From an uncultured Oscillospiraceae bacterium (GTDB taxonomy: Bacteria > Bacillota > Clostridia > Oscillospirales > Oscillospiraceae): DNA of 37,416 nt. Every line of letters starts with the position of its first letter. Within the stretch, counting starts at the first letter, position 1. The stretch covers positions 1 to 37,416 of the forward strand of contig CATLFX010000026.1 in assembly GCA_949935795.1 (NCBI GenBank), written 5' to 3'. Made by a program: the position numbers and the translations under genes. The notes under the pieces are model-generated. The model was not told the DNA's origin, made no database searches, and was given only the letters and a program-made list of their open reading frames with translations. Below, one piece after another: positions 12,378-20,608 of the stretch.

Positions 12378-13739
12378 ATGGATATTTGGCAAATCCTCAT
12401 GACCCCGTTCAGCTGGCTGCTGAAGCTGTTCTGCCAGGTGTTTGACAGCTATGGCATCGCCCTGTTCCTGTTTACCATCGTCATCAAGATCGTCCTCTTC
12501 CCCCTGAACCTGAAGGGCAAAAAGGGCATGATTAAGATGAATGTGCTCAACGCCCAGGTCCAGGAGATCCAGAAGCGCTGCGGCAACGATAAGGAACGCT
12601 ACAACCAAGAGGTTCAGAAGTTCTACGCTGAGAACAATGCCAGCCCCATGAGCGGCTGCGGCTGGCAGCTCATCCCTATCGCCGTGCTGTACCCCCTGTA
12701 TGCCATCATCCGCCGTCCTCTGAAGTACATGATGTGGCTCACGGAGGACGCGGTGAAGGCCGTGGCCTCCGCGGTGGGCTGGACCGACTTTACCATCGGC
12801 GGTTCCAACGAGCTGATCCTGGCCTCCATGCTGAACACCGGCAATCTGAACGCAGCCAAGGCCGCTGTGGGCGCTTCCGCCGCCAGCGTATTCATCATCA
12901 ATTTTGATTTCTTCGGTATCGACCTGTCCCAGGTTCCCAAGCTGATGTTCTGGGAGAACGGGCTGAACTGGGGCTCCATCGGGCTGTTCCTGCTGCCTGT
13001 GATCTCCGCCGTGCTGTCTGTGGTATCCAGCCTGGTGCTGCAAAAAACGAACCAGATGAATAAGGACCAGCCCGCTCCAAAGATGAACTGGTCCATCATG
13101 CTGATGGCGCCCCTCATGTCGCTGTGGATTGGCTTCGCCCTCCCCGCCGGTATGTGTATCTACTGGATCGCCAACTCCCTGCTGGGCATGGTGCAGGAGT
13201 TAATTTGCGGCAGAATGCTCCGCAAGGACTACGAGGCCGCCCAGAAGGAGATGGAAGAGCAGGCCATTAAGGCCAAGGAGGCCGAGAAGGAGCGCCGCCG
13301 CATTGCCGCCGAGAAGAAGGCCGCCGCCATCGCCGCCGGCAAGGACCCCAAGAAGGCCCACCAGAAGAAGAGCAAGGAGCCTGGTGTGGATCTGTCCGCC
13401 AGCCGGGAGGGCCTGCGGGCCTATGCCCGGGGCCGCGCCTACGACCCCAACCGATACCCCGTCACCCCCTACTGGGACCCCAACGGCCCCGCCAAGCCCG
13501 CTGAGGAGGAGCCTGCAGAGCTCACCGAGGAGGAAAAGGCCATCGTGGCCCAGTCCAACCCGGAGCTGGCCGCCCAGGCGGAGGCCGCTGAGAAGGCCGA
13601 AACTGAGCAAAAGTTTGTCGCTTTGGGGGAAAAGATTGATATTGAGGCCGCACCCAGTGACAATCAGCTTCCCGCGAAAGAAAGCGAGGACAACGGGGAC
13701 TACGAGGAAGCCTACGCCGAAGACGACGAGGAGAAGTAA
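12378..13739 (+). CDS. yidC: Membrane protein insertase YidC/OxaA
   Basis: The 453-residue insertase integrates proteins into the cytoplasmic membrane alone or with SecYEG. After a short N-terminus come hydrophobic segments near residues 25-40, 90-110, 170-220 and 235-275. The conserved basic residue facing the groove would be in the first segment (FTIVIKIVLFPLNLKGKK). The last third, about 155 residues, is cytoplasmic: a Lys/Glu/Ala-rich helix rich in KKAAAIAAGKDPKK-like runs, then a Pro-rich and finally strongly acidic tail. Such a tail is longer than in most Gram-positive YidC and may contact ribosomes (inference). No lipobox is visible. The ATG follows TAGGAGG. Confidence 0.94.
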   Translation: MDIWQILMTPFSWLLKLFCQVFDSYGIALFLFTIVIKIVLFPLNLKGKKGMIKMNVLNAQVQEIQKRCGNDKERYNQEVQKFYAENNASPMSGCGWQLIPIAVLYPLYAIIRRPLKYMMWLTEDAVKAVASAVGWTDFTIGGSNELILASMLNTGNLNAAKAAVGASAASVFIINFDFFGIDLSQVPKLMFWENGLNWGSIGLFLLPVISAVLSVVSSLVLQKTNQMNKDQPAPKMNWSIMLMAPLMSLWIGFALPAGMCIYWIANSLLGMVQELICGRMLRKDYEAAQKEMEEQAIKAKEAEKERRRIAAEKKAAAIAAGKDPKKAHQKKSKEPGVDLSASREGLRAYARGRAYDPNRYPVTPYWDPNGPAKPAEEEPAELTEEEKAIVAQSNPELAAQAEAAEKAETEQKFVALGEKIDIEAAPSDNQLPAKESEDNGDYEEAYAEDDEEK

Positions 13740-13787
13740 ACCAAACCATCGGATTTCATTCAACACTTGACAAAGGAGTGCAGTTTC

Positions 13788-14618
13788 GTGCTGAAATACA
13801 TGGAATTCACCGCCAAGACCGAGGATGAGGCCATTGCCAAGGGTCTGGCCTATCTGGGTATGGACCGGGACGACGTATCCGTGGAGATTCTGGACCGGGG
13901 CAAGACCGGCTTTCTGGGCATCGGTTCGGTGCCCGCTAAGGTAAAGCTCACCTACGAGGCTCCCGACGAGCCGGCGCCTGTTCCCGAGCCCGTGGCGGAG
14001 GTCAAGCCCGCTCCCACGCCCAAGCCTGAGAAGCCTATCCCGCCCAAGCCCCCCCGCCCCGAGCCCAAGCCTCAGCCGAAACCCCAGCCCGCGCCCAAGG
14101 CGGAGAAACCCGCCCCTGCCCCGAAGCCCGCTCCCGCCCCCAGGGGAGAGGCGGTGGACGACGACGTGGCCGCCGCCATTGTAAAGTTCCAGACCGGCCT
14201 GTTTGAGCATATGGGGGTGGAGGCCGTCCCTGTGGTGACCCGGGATGGCGACACCTATCAGGTGGTGCTGGAGGGGGAGAACATGGGCGCTCTCATCGGC
14301 CACCGGGGGGAGACCCTGGACGCCATCCAGCAGCTTACCGGCTACGCGGTGAACAAGGGCCGCAGCCACCGGGTCCGCATCCACGTGGACGCCGAGGGTT
14401 ACCGGGCCCGCCGGGAGGAGTCCCTGAACCGCCTGGCCCGCAAGACGGCGGGCAAGGTGGTCAAGTACCGCCGGAACATTACATTGGAGGCCATGAACGC
14501 CTACGAGCGCCACGTGATCCACACCGCCCTCCAGGATTACCCCGGCGTGTCCACCTTCTCCACCGGCACCGAGCCCAACCGCCGCACGGTGGTGGCCTAC
14601 GACCCCGGCAAGATGTGA
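13788..14618 (+). CDS. khpB: RNA-binding protein KhpB (Jag)
   Basis: KhpB pairs with KhpA as a global RNA chaperone and is linked to cell-division control. The order is Jag_N (FTAKTEDEAIAKGLAYLG, GFLGIGSVPAKVK), a Pro/Lys/Ala-rich linker of about 75 residues made of KPAP-like repeats, a KH domain (NMGALIGHRGETLDAIQQL), and an R3H domain (ERHVIHTALQ). I place the start at GTG 13788 (276 residues). AAAGGAG ends 9 bp upstream, and a TTG at 13767 would precede that site. The stop is immediately followed by an R2 hairpin. mnmE and mnmG, often next in this series, are absent here. Confidence 0.93.
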   Translation: MLKYMEFTAKTEDEAIAKGLAYLGMDRDDVSVEILDRGKTGFLGIGSVPAKVKLTYEAPDEPAPVPEPVAEVKPAPTPKPEKPIPPKPPRPEPKPQPKPQPAPKAEKPAPAPKPAPAPRGEAVDDDVAAAIVKFQTGLFEHMGVEAVPVVTRDGDTYQVVLEGENMGALIGHRGETLDAIQQLTGYAVNKGRSHRVRIHVDAEGYRARREESLNRLARKTAGKVVKYRRNITLEAMNAYERHVIHTALQDYPGVSTFSTGTEPNRRTVVAYDPGKM

Positions 14619-14963
14619 CCTACTTTTTCTTGAAAGAAAAAGTAGGCAAAAAGAACTTTAATTCGCTGACGAAAAAGGTGGTAAGAGTTAAATTACCGCC
14701 CGGCGACGAGAATAAAAAAGGACTGAGAAAAAGCAGGCAAAAAGAACTTTAATTCGCTGACGAAAAAGGTAGTAAGAATTAAATTGCCGCCCGGCGACGG
14801 GACAAGAGAAATAGATGAAAAAACGTTTATGAAGTAAGGTTAAGGCCGGGCAGAAACAGACAGGTTTTTGTCCGGCCTTTCAGTTAATAAACGGGATAGG
14901 AAAGAGAAAGGTTTAAAAGTTTCTTTTTTCGCTTCCTTTTTTCTTTTCAAAGAAAAAAGGAAG
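14619..14963. repeat. R2 repeat region with hairpins at both ends and an internal 91-bp direct repeat
   Basis: The 370-bp gap after khpB begins with hairpin CCTACTTTTTCTT/AAGAAAAAGTAGG (14619-14646), touching the stop codon. It ends with CTTCCTTTTTTCTTT/AAAGAAAAAAGGAAG (14932-14963). Between them a 65-bp block starting AGGCAAAAAGAACTTTAATT and ending CCGCCCGGCGACG is repeated at 14644-14709 and 14735-14799 with a period of 91 bp and three or four differences. Each hairpin is followed on its inner side by a near-constant flank (GCAAAAAGAAC or GCGAAAAAAGAAAC). No gene is seen here. Confidence 0.65.
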
Positions 14964-14991
14964 GCCCTTAAAAACATAACGAGGTGATATT

Positions 14992-15621
14992 ATGGAGATC
15001 AGCGTACTGCGTCTGGGCCAGATCGGCACCAACTGCTATATTTTCCGCAAAGATGGCGGGTATAAGTGCGGCGTCGTGGACCCCGGCGACCAGGGGGAGC
15101 AGGTGGCCCGGTGGCTGGTGGACAAGGGGCTGGAGGCGGAAGCCGTATTTCTCACCCACGGCCACTTTGACCACATTTTGGGCATACCCGGCCTGCGGGA
15201 GGAGTGGCCGGACCTGCCTGTCTACTGCCACCCCGCCGACTGGGGCGAGGGAGAGACCACCGGCATGTTCGGGGAGCGGTTCCCCACCGTCCGCGCCTTC
15301 GGGGACATTACGCCCTATAAGGAGGGCGATGTGGTGGAGATGGACGGAATCAAAATTGAAGTGCTGGAGACCCCCGGCCACACCCCCGGCTCGGTGACCC
15401 TCCGGGCGGAGGACGTGCTGTTCACCGGGGACACCCTGTTTGCCGGGTCCATGGGACGCACCGATTTCCCCGGCGGCGACGAGGGACAGATCATGAAGTC
15501 ACTGAAACGGCTGGCCCAGCTGGAGGGGGACTATCAGGTGCTCCCCGGCCACGAGGGGCGGTCCACCCTGAACCGGGAGCGGGAGACCAACTACTGCGTC
15601 CGGGCGGCTCTGAGGGGCTGA
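14992..15621 (+). CDS. MBL-fold metallohydrolase (glyoxalase II-like)
   Basis: The 209-residue protein is a metallo-beta-lactamase-fold hydrolase. The zinc motif is THGHFDH at residues 55-61, followed by GHTPGSV, FTGDTLF with the bridging Asp, and GHEGRSTL with the last His. This short form lacks the glyoxalase II substrate domain, so the substrate may be another thioester or ester. GAGGTGAT precedes the ATG. It ends 1 bp before hemZ, and such a pair is common in Clostridia, so a co-transcribed unit is likely. The fold is certain; the substrate is not. Confidence 0.88.
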   Translation: MEISVLRLGQIGTNCYIFRKDGGYKCGVVDPGDQGEQVARWLVDKGLEAEAVFLTHGHFDHILGIPGLREEWPDLPVYCHPADWGEGETTGMFGERFPTVRAFGDITPYKEGDVVEMDGIKIEVLETPGHTPGSVTLRAEDVLFTGDTLFAGSMGRTDFPGGDEGQIMKSLKRLAQLEGDYQVLPGHEGRSTLNRERETNYCVRAALRG

Positions 15622-15622
15622 G

Positions 15623-17185
15623 ATGAAGCTCTGGCTGCGAGAGGAAAACTGGCCCTGGAATCCGGAAAAATACTGCTTTCCCACGGAGCAGATGCTGCTC
15701 ACCCTCTTCCCCGGCCAGCGGCCCGAGTACCCGGAGGGCCTGTCCCCGGAAGAGGACGGAGTGACCATCACCCTGCGCCGGGGGCCGGAGCTGGCCCAGG
15801 TCAGCGCCCTGGTGAGGCTGAGAGAAAAACAGGAACGGGGCGTGGTCAGCTTTCCGGCGGAAGCGCTGGATGAGCGGGCGGAGTCAGTGTACCACACCGT
15901 ATCCCACGCCTTGAAACAGGCCTTTTACCAGGCGGGGACCGCCCTGCTGGGCCATGAGCTGCCCTGGGGATCGCTGACGGGGGTGCGGCCGGTGAAGCTG
16001 CCCACCCGGGCCATGGCGGCGGGCAGGACCCGGTCGGAGGCGGAGCGGGAGCTGCGGGAGGTCTACCGGGTGTCCCCGCCCCGGGCGGCGCTGGCGGCGG
16101 AGTGCGCCCAGGCGGCCCTTGAGGTCCAAAGGGGGCTGGCTGGGGACAGCCTGGCGCTGTATATAGGAATCCCCTTCTGTCCCACCCGGTGCGCCTACTG
16201 TTCCTTCATCTCCGCCGATGTGAAGCGCTCCCTGTCCCTGGTGGAGCCCTACGTGGACGCGCTATGTAAGGAGATTGAACTTGCGGGAAACCTGCTTCGG
16301 GAGAGGGGACTGCACATCAGCGCCGCCTACATGGGCGGCGGCACTCCCACCACCCTGCCGGCGGAACAGCTCCACAAAGTTCTGTCCGCTGTGGAAAACT
16401 TTTTGCCCATGGAGCGGTGCGCCGAGTTCACCGTGGAGGCGGGGCGGCCCGACACCATCACGGCGGAAAAGCTGGAAATGTTGAAAAAACACGGTATTCA
16501 GCGCATTTCCATCAATCCCCAGACTATGGAGGACCACGTTCTGCGGGCCATGGGGCGGGCCCACACAGCGGCGGAAATTGTGGAAGCCATGGCGCTGGCA
16601 AAGGAACATTTCGGCGGACTGGTGAATATGGACCTGATCGCCGGACTGCCCGCCGACACACTAGAGGGTTTCGAGCGCACCCTGGACCGGGTGCTGGCTA
16701 TGGACCCGGAAAATATCACCGTCCACACCCTGGCTCTGAAAAAGGGGTCCCGGCTCACCGAGGAGGGCGGAGAGCTGCCCGCGCCGGAGACGGTGGAGGC
16801 TATGCTGGCGGCGGCGTCGGAACGGCTGCGGGCCGCGGGTTACGCGCCCTATTACCTGTATCGTCAAAAATATATGTCGGGGTCCTTTGAGAACGTGGGC
16901 TGGGCAAAGCCGGGGACGGTCTGCGCTTATAACATTGTGATGATGGAGGAATTGCAGACGGTGCTGTCCCTGGGGGCCGGAGGGATCACCAAGCTGGTGG
17001 ACTACGACAACCGGAAAATCACCCGGCTGAACAACCCCAAGTACGCCAAGGAATATCTGGAGAGCTGGGACAAGATATCCGCCGCGAAACGGACCGCCGC
17101 TGATTTCCAGGCGGTGCTGGCTCAAAAAAGTAAAATAAAGTGCGAAAATCAGGGAAAACCTCTTGACTTTACAAAACTGGATTGA
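15623..17185 (+). CDS. hemZ: Coproporphyrinogen dehydrogenase-like radical SAM protein HemZ
   Basis: The 520-residue radical SAM protein matches HemZ/HemN-type enzymes, oxygen-independent coproporphyrinogen oxidases of heme synthesis. The cluster motif CPTRCAYCSF (CxxxCxxC) lies near residue 188, after an N-terminal domain of about 170 residues typical of HemZ. Downstream are YMGGGTPTTL, EAGRPDTIT and NPQTMEDHVLRAMGRAHT, as in the family. No other heme genes are seen here, and in anaerobes the real substrate is uncertain. The stop overlaps the spacer and -10 region of the rplU promoter. Confidence 0.9.
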   Translation: MKLWLREENWPWNPEKYCFPTEQMLLTLFPGQRPEYPEGLSPEEDGVTITLRRGPELAQVSALVRLREKQERGVVSFPAEALDERAESVYHTVSHALKQAFYQAGTALLGHELPWGSLTGVRPVKLPTRAMAAGRTRSEAERELREVYRVSPPRAALAAECAQAALEVQRGLAGDSLALYIGIPFCPTRCAYCSFISADVKRSLSLVEPYVDALCKEIELAGNLLRERGLHISAAYMGGGTPTTLPAEQLHKVLSAVENFLPMERCAEFTVEAGRPDTITAEKLEMLKKHGIQRISINPQTMEDHVLRAMGRAHTAAEIVEAMALAKEHFGGLVNMDLIAGLPADTLEGFERTLDRVLAMDPENITVHTLALKKGSRLTEEGGELPAPETVEAMLAAASERLRAAGYAPYYLYRQKYMSGSFENVGWAKPGTVCAYNIVMMEELQTVLSLGAGGITKLVDYDNRKITRLNNPKYAKEYLESWDKISAAKRTAADFQAVLAQKSKIKCENQGKPLDFTKLD

Positions 17186-17191
17186 TATACT
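17163..17191 (+). promoter_or_regulatory. rplU-prp-rpmA promoter inside the 3' end of hemZ
   Basis: TTGACT (17163-17168) and TATACT (17186-17191) have a 17-bp spacer. The boxes straddle the hemZ stop (17183-17185). Transcription from about 17198 gives a leader of about 220 nt before rplU. Confidence 0.85.
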
Positions 17192-17197
17192 ACTAAA

Positions 17198-17416
17198 GCC
17201 GCTTTGAATGGGTAAGAAGAAGCGCGGAGAAGCGGACAGTGAGGGAGCTTGGACCGGAGCGAGCTTTGCAAACCAAGAATCGCAGAGCGATTCTGTTTGT
17301 GAAGCGAGGCGGAGGGAAAGCGACCGAACGTCCTGGCCGCTTCGCAGCGTGACAGCAAGTGGGAACAACTCCCCGCCCCCGACAGCGAGCCCGTAATAAA
17401 GGAAAGGAGTGCAGAT
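17198..17416 (+). promoter_or_regulatory. Long structured rplU leader containing an R4-type hairpin repeat
   Basis: The leader contains a strong hairpin CAAAC-ca-AGAATCGC/GCGATTCT-GTTTG (17269-17299). It is flanked by GGACCGGAGCGAG upstream and GAGGCGGAGGGAAAGCG downstream. The flanks and start (AAGAAGCGC) resemble a stretch after obgE at 20418-20560. L21 operons of Firmicutes can carry a regulatory L21 leader, but I cannot match that motif here. The leader may be only a repeat insertion. The ribosome binding site is AAAGGAG just before rplU. Confidence 0.5.
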
Positions 17417-17728
17417 ATGCACGCGATCATCGAGACCGGCGGTAAGCAGTACAAGGTGGCCGAGGGCGATACCCTCTACATCGAGAAGCTGAACGTGGAA
17501 GCCGGCGACACCGTCACCTTTGACAAGGTGCTGGCCGTCCTGGACGGCGACAACGCCAAATTCGGCGCCCCCACCGTGGACGGAGCCTCCGTCACCGCCA
17601 ACGTGGTGAAGAACGGCAAGGGCAAGAAGGTGCTGGTGTTTAAGTACAAGCCCAAGAAGAACTACCGCCGCCGTCAGGGCCATCGTCAGCCCTACACCAA
17701 GGTGGAGATCACCAAGGTCAACGCCTGA
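17417..17728 (+). CDS. rplU: Ribosomal protein bL21
   Basis: The 103-residue large-subunit protein begins [18 protein letters not shown], the bL21 signature. It ends with the basic [23 protein letters not shown] that contacts 23S rRNA. It is the first gene of rplU-prp-rpmA, which in Firmicutes is normally followed by obgE. Here an acetyltransferase gene intervenes. The assignment is secure. Confidence 0.97.
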   Translation: MHAIIETGGKQYKVAEGDTLYIEKLNVEAGDTVTFDKVLAVLDGDNAKFGAPTVDGASVTANVVKNGKGKKVLVFKYKPKKNYRRRQGHRQPYTKVEITKVNA

Positions 17729-17739
17729 GGGAACCGGCT

Positions 17740-18087
17740 ATGACCACCGTCACCTTCCACAGCGGATCCGGCCGCATCGACGGCTTCCTGGTGGAGGGCC
17801 ACAGCGGGTACGCAGAGAAGGGGTCAGACATCGTCTGCGCCGCCGTCTCCGCCGTCGTGGGGCTCACCGAGTGTACCATCAACGAGGTGCTGGGCCTGGG
17901 GGCCCCGGTGAAGGCCCGGGAGGAAACCGCCCGCATTTCCCTCAAGCTCCCCAACCGGCTGAGTGAGGAGAACGAATATACCTGTCAGAACCTGTTGACG
18001 GGGATGATGGTCTACCTCCAGGCTATGGCGGAGGAATACCCCGAAAATCTCATCGTCCTGCTGGATGATGAAGACGAAAAGGACTGA
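17740..18087 (+). CDS. prp: Ribosomal-processing cysteine protease Prp
   Basis: The 115-residue protease removes the N-terminal extension of bL27 in Firmicutes. The catalytic pair is visible as His21 (VEGHSGYA) and Cys33 (SDIVCAAVS). It sits between rplU and rpmA as in the known cases, and the downstream rpmA encodes the matching extension. The ATG follows GAGGGAACC, 11 bp after rplU. The acidic C-terminus (LDDEDEKD) is unremarkable. The function is well supported by the neighbouring substrate. Confidence 0.94.
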   Translation: MTTVTFHSGSGRIDGFLVEGHSGYAEKGSDIVCAAVSAVVGLTECTINEVLGLGAPVKAREETARISLKLPNRLSEENEYTCQNLLTGMMVYLQAMAEEYPENLIVLLDDEDEKD

Positions 18088-18123
18088 GGTCCTCAACCTT
18101 TGACAGAAAGGACGGAAACGACT

Positions 18124-18408
18124 ATGCTGAAGCTCAATATCCAGTTCTTCGCCCATAAAAAGGGCGGCGGCTCTACCAAGAATGGCCGTGACTCCCAGGC
18201 CAAGCGCCTGGGCGTGAAGCGGGCCGACGGCCAGTTTGTGCTGGCGGGCAACATCCTGGTGCGCCAGCGCGGCACCCACATCCACCCCGGCGTCAACGTG
18301 GGCAAGGGCAGCGATGACACCCTGTTCGCCCTTAAGGACGGCAAGGTGAAGTTCGAGCGCCTGGGCAAGGACCGCAAGCAGGTCTCCATTGTGGAGATCG
18401 CCCAGTAA
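18124..18408 (+). CDS. rpmA: Ribosomal protein bL27 with a Prp-cleaved N-terminus
   Basis: The 94-residue bL27 begins [16 protein letters not shown]. The extension with the NxQFFA motif is the Prp recognition sequence, and cleavage is expected after FFA to expose the N-terminus that reaches the peptidyl-transferase centre. The body ([33 protein letters not shown]) is classical. I use the ATG at 18124, which follows AAAGGA. A strong terminator closes the operon at 18421. Confidence 0.97.
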   Translation: MLKLNIQFFAHKKGGGSTKNGRDSQAKRLGVKRADGQFVLAGNILVRQRGTHIHPGVNVGKGSDDTLFALKDGKVKFERLGKDRKQVSIVEIAQ

Positions 18409-18420
18409 AATTTGCCTGAA

Positions 18421-18456
18421 AAGCCGCAAACGGGGGACCGTTTGCGGCTTTTTCTT
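18421..18456 (+). terminator. Terminator of rplU-prp-rpmA
   Basis: A perfect 13-bp stem AAGCCGCAAACGG/CCGTTTGCGGCTT with loop GGGA is followed by TTTCTTT. It separates the ribosomal operon from the acetyltransferase gene. Confidence 0.93.
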
Positions 18457-18478
18457 TAAAAATGGGAGATATTTATTT

Positions 18479-19093
18479 ATGGACATCCGTGAAAAAATGC
18501 ACAGCGGCGAGCTGTACCTGCCCGGAGACCCCAGCCTTGTGCCGGAGCAGACCAAATATCTGGACCGTCTGTATGAGTTCAACCACACCAGGCCGATGGA
18601 GCAGGAGAAGCGGGCAGCCATGCTGAAAGAGATGTTCGCGGAGGTTGGCGAGGGATGTTATATCGAGTCCCCCTTCTACGCGAACTGGGGCGGACACCAC
18701 ATCCATTTTGGAAGTAGCATCTATGTGAATTTCGGCTGTACCTTTGTGGACGATACTCACATTTACGTGGGAGATTACACCGAATTCGGCCCCAATGTGG
18801 TCATCGCCACGGCGGGCCACCCCATCCTGCCCGAGCTGAGGGAGAAGCTGTACCAATATAACGCCCCGGTGCGCATCGGACGGAACTGCTGGCTGGGGGC
18901 GGGAGTGATCGTGGTTCCCGGCGTCGCCATCGGCGACAACGTGGTGGTGGGCGCGGGCAGCGTGGTCACAAAGGATATCCCATCCAATGTGATTGCGGTG
19001 GGCAATCCCTGCAAGATCCTGCGGGAGATAAACGACCACGACCGGGAATACTATTTCAAAGACAAGAAGATCGATTGGGAGCAGATACAGTAA
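18479..19093 (+). CDS. Maltose/galactoside-type O-acetyltransferase
   Basis: The 204-residue protein is a left-handed beta-helix (hexapeptide repeat) acetyltransferase of the Maa/LacA/NodL group, which transfers acetyl from acetyl-CoA to sugars. The N-terminal MREKMHSGELY-like region, FYANWGGHHIHFG and NFGCTFVDD, catalytic His in ATAGHP, IGRNCWLGAGVIVVPGVAIGD and VVGAGSVVTKDIP are all typical. The natural acceptor cannot be read from sequence. It lies between the rpmA terminator and obgE, 10 bp before obgE, an unusual insertion into an otherwise conserved ribosomal-obg neighbourhood. Its promoter must lie in the 22 bp before the start or in the read-through of the terminator. Confidence 0.9.
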   Translation: MDIREKMHSGELYLPGDPSLVPEQTKYLDRLYEFNHTRPMEQEKRAAMLKEMFAEVGEGCYIESPFYANWGGHHIHFGSSIYVNFGCTFVDDTHIYVGDYTEFGPNVVIATAGHPILPELREKLYQYNAPVRIGRNCWLGAGVIVVPGVAIGDNVVVGAGSVVTKDIPSNVIAVGNPCKILREINDHDREYYFKDKKIDWEQIQ

Positions 19094-19103
19094 GGAGGTC
19101 TTT

Positions 19104-20387
19104 ATGGCCAATCAATTTATCGACACCGCCCGCATCACCGTCCGGGCGGGGGCGGGCGGCGGCGGCGCGGTGGCCTTCCACCGGGAAAAATACGTGGCTG
19201 CCGGGGGCCCGGACGGCGGCGACGGAGGCCGGGGCGGAGACATCATCCTGCGGGTAGACCCCCACATGTCCACATTGATGGACTTCCGCTACAAGCGCAA
19301 ATATACCGCCGAGAACGGCAAGGACGGCCAGGGCAAGCGCTGCTCCGGCAAGGATGGGAACGACCTGGTGATCCGCGTCCCCAAGGGCACTGTGGTCCGG
19401 GACCTGGAGACGAAGGAGATCATCTGCGACATGTCCGGGGAGGAGGACTTCGTGCTGGCCCGGGGCGGCAACGGCGGCTGGGGCAACCAGCACTTCGCCA
19501 CCCCCACCCGGCAGGTGCCCCGGTTTGCCAAGGCGGGTCTGCCGGGGCAGTACCGGGAGGTGCTGCTGGAGCTGAAGCTGCTGGCGGACGTGGGGCTGGT
19601 GGGCTTCCCCAACGTGGGCAAGTCCACCCTGCTCAGCGTGGTCACCCGGGCCCAGCCCAAAATCGCCAACTATCATTTCACCACCCTGTCCCCCAACCTG
19701 GGGGTGGTGGCGGTGGATGAGAACCAGTCCTTCGTGCTGGCAGACATCCCCGGCATCATCGAGGGCGCGGCGGACGGCGCGGGCCTGGGCCACGACTTCC
19801 TGCGCCACGTGGACCGGTGCCGCCTGCTCATCCACGTGGTGGACGTGTCCGGCTCCGAGGGCCGGGACCCGGTGGCCGATTTTGACGCCATCTGTGAGGA
19901 GCTCCAGCGCTGGTCCCCCGAGCTGGCCTCCCGGCGGATGCTGGTGGCGGCAAATAAAGTGGATATCATGGAAGACCCCGAGCTGCTGGCAAGGCTGCGG
20001 GCCCACGTAGAGGCCAAGGGCTGTCCCCTGTTTGAGATGTCCGCCGCCACCCACCAGGGCACCCGTGAGCTGATGTTCGCCGCCGCCCAGGAGCTGTCCA
20101 CCCTGCCCCCGGTCATTGTGTTCGAGCCCACCTATGTGGAGCGCCCGCCGGAGGTGGACACCTCGGAGGCGCTGGAAATCGAACAGGACGAGGACGGCAC
20201 CTGGCTGGTGGACGGGCCCTGGCTGCGCCAGCTCATGGCCAACGTGAATTTCTCCGACTACGAGAGCCGCAACTGGTTCGAGCGGCGGCTCCGGGACGCC
20301 GGGGTGTACCAGCAGCTGGAGGATCTGGGCGTGCAGGACGGGGACGCGGTGTGCCTGTATAACCTGGAATTTGAGTACCAGAGATAA
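19104..20387 (+). CDS. obgE: GTPase Obg
   Basis: The 427-residue Obg/CgtA GTPase acts in large-subunit assembly and the stringent response. The Gly-rich Obg fold (residues 1-160) contains RAGAGGGGAVAFHREKYVAAGGPDGGDGG. The G domain has GFPNVGKS near residue 170, then ADIPGIIEGA, NKVD and SAA. A C-terminal OCT domain ends the protein, the longer form found in Firmicutes and Actinobacteria. AAGGAGG precedes the ATG. The stop is followed after 8 bp by an R2-type hairpin. Confidence 0.97.
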   Translation: MANQFIDTARITVRAGAGGGGAVAFHREKYVAAGGPDGGDGGRGGDIILRVDPHMSTLMDFRYKRKYTAENGKDGQGKRCSGKDGNDLVIRVPKGTVVRDLETKEIICDMSGEEDFVLARGGNGGWGNQHFATPTRQVPRFAKAGLPGQYREVLLELKLLADVGLVGFPNVGKSTLLSVVTRAQPKIANYHFTTLSPNLGVVAVDENQSFVLADIPGIIEGAADGAGLGHDFLRHVDRCRLLIHVVDVSGSEGRDPVADFDAICEELQRWSPELASRRMLVAANKVDIMEDPELLARLRAHVEAKGCPLFEMSAATHQGTRELMFAAAQELSTLPPVIVFEPTYVERPPEVDTSEALEIEQDEDGTWLVDGPWLRQLMANVNFSDYESRNWFERRLRDAGVYQQLEDLGVQDGDAVCLYNLEFEYQR

Positions 20388-20395
20388 GGGACTTA

Positions 20396-20575
20396 CTTTT
20401 TCTTTGAAAAGAAAAAGAAGAAGCGCTGAGCCGTCGTGAGCAGCGCGGATGGACTGGAGCGAGGACAAAAGCCCAAGGAGGGCCAGCGGCCCGGATGGGT
20501 TTTGTCCGAGTCGGAAGGAAGCCGCGCGTCGCGAACAGGCGAAGCGTGACAATAGGAAGCGAAAAAAGAAACTTT
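20396..20575. repeat. R2 hairpin joined to an R4-type repeat after obgE
   Basis: CTTTTTCTTT/AAAGAAAAAG (20396-20417) forms the R2-type hairpin. It is followed by AAGCGCTGAG and GGACTGGAGCGAG, similar to the rplU leader. Then comes the stem GGACAAAA-g-CCCA/TGGGTTTTGTCC (20463-20507) with inner GGGCC/GGCCC, and GAGTCGGAAGGAAG. The end GGAAGCGAAAAAAGAAACTT (from 20555, continuing TTTA) is an exact inverted match to the sequence at about 14907-14935. No gene is seen. Confidence 0.55.
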
Positions 20576-20578
20576 TAG

Positions 20579-20608
20579 GGGCCTGTCCATTCGGACAGGC
20601 CCTCTTTT
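20579..20608 (+). terminator. Terminator between obgE and the convergent unknown gene
   Basis: The 10-bp stem GGGCCTGTCC/GGACAGGCCC (20579-20588, 20593-20602) with loop ATTC is followed by TCTTTT. It reaches the stop codon of the convergent gene at 20607. Confidence 0.85.

Noticed and set aside
13200..14522. Gly/Leu-rich minus-strand open frame opposite yidC and khpB
   Set aside because: It arises from the Pro/Lys-rich linker of khpB read backwards; there is no domain or start signal.
14619..14963. CRISPR array suggested by repeats after khpB
   Set aside because: There are only two copies of a long block with a 91-bp period, no short regular spacers, and no cas genes nearby.
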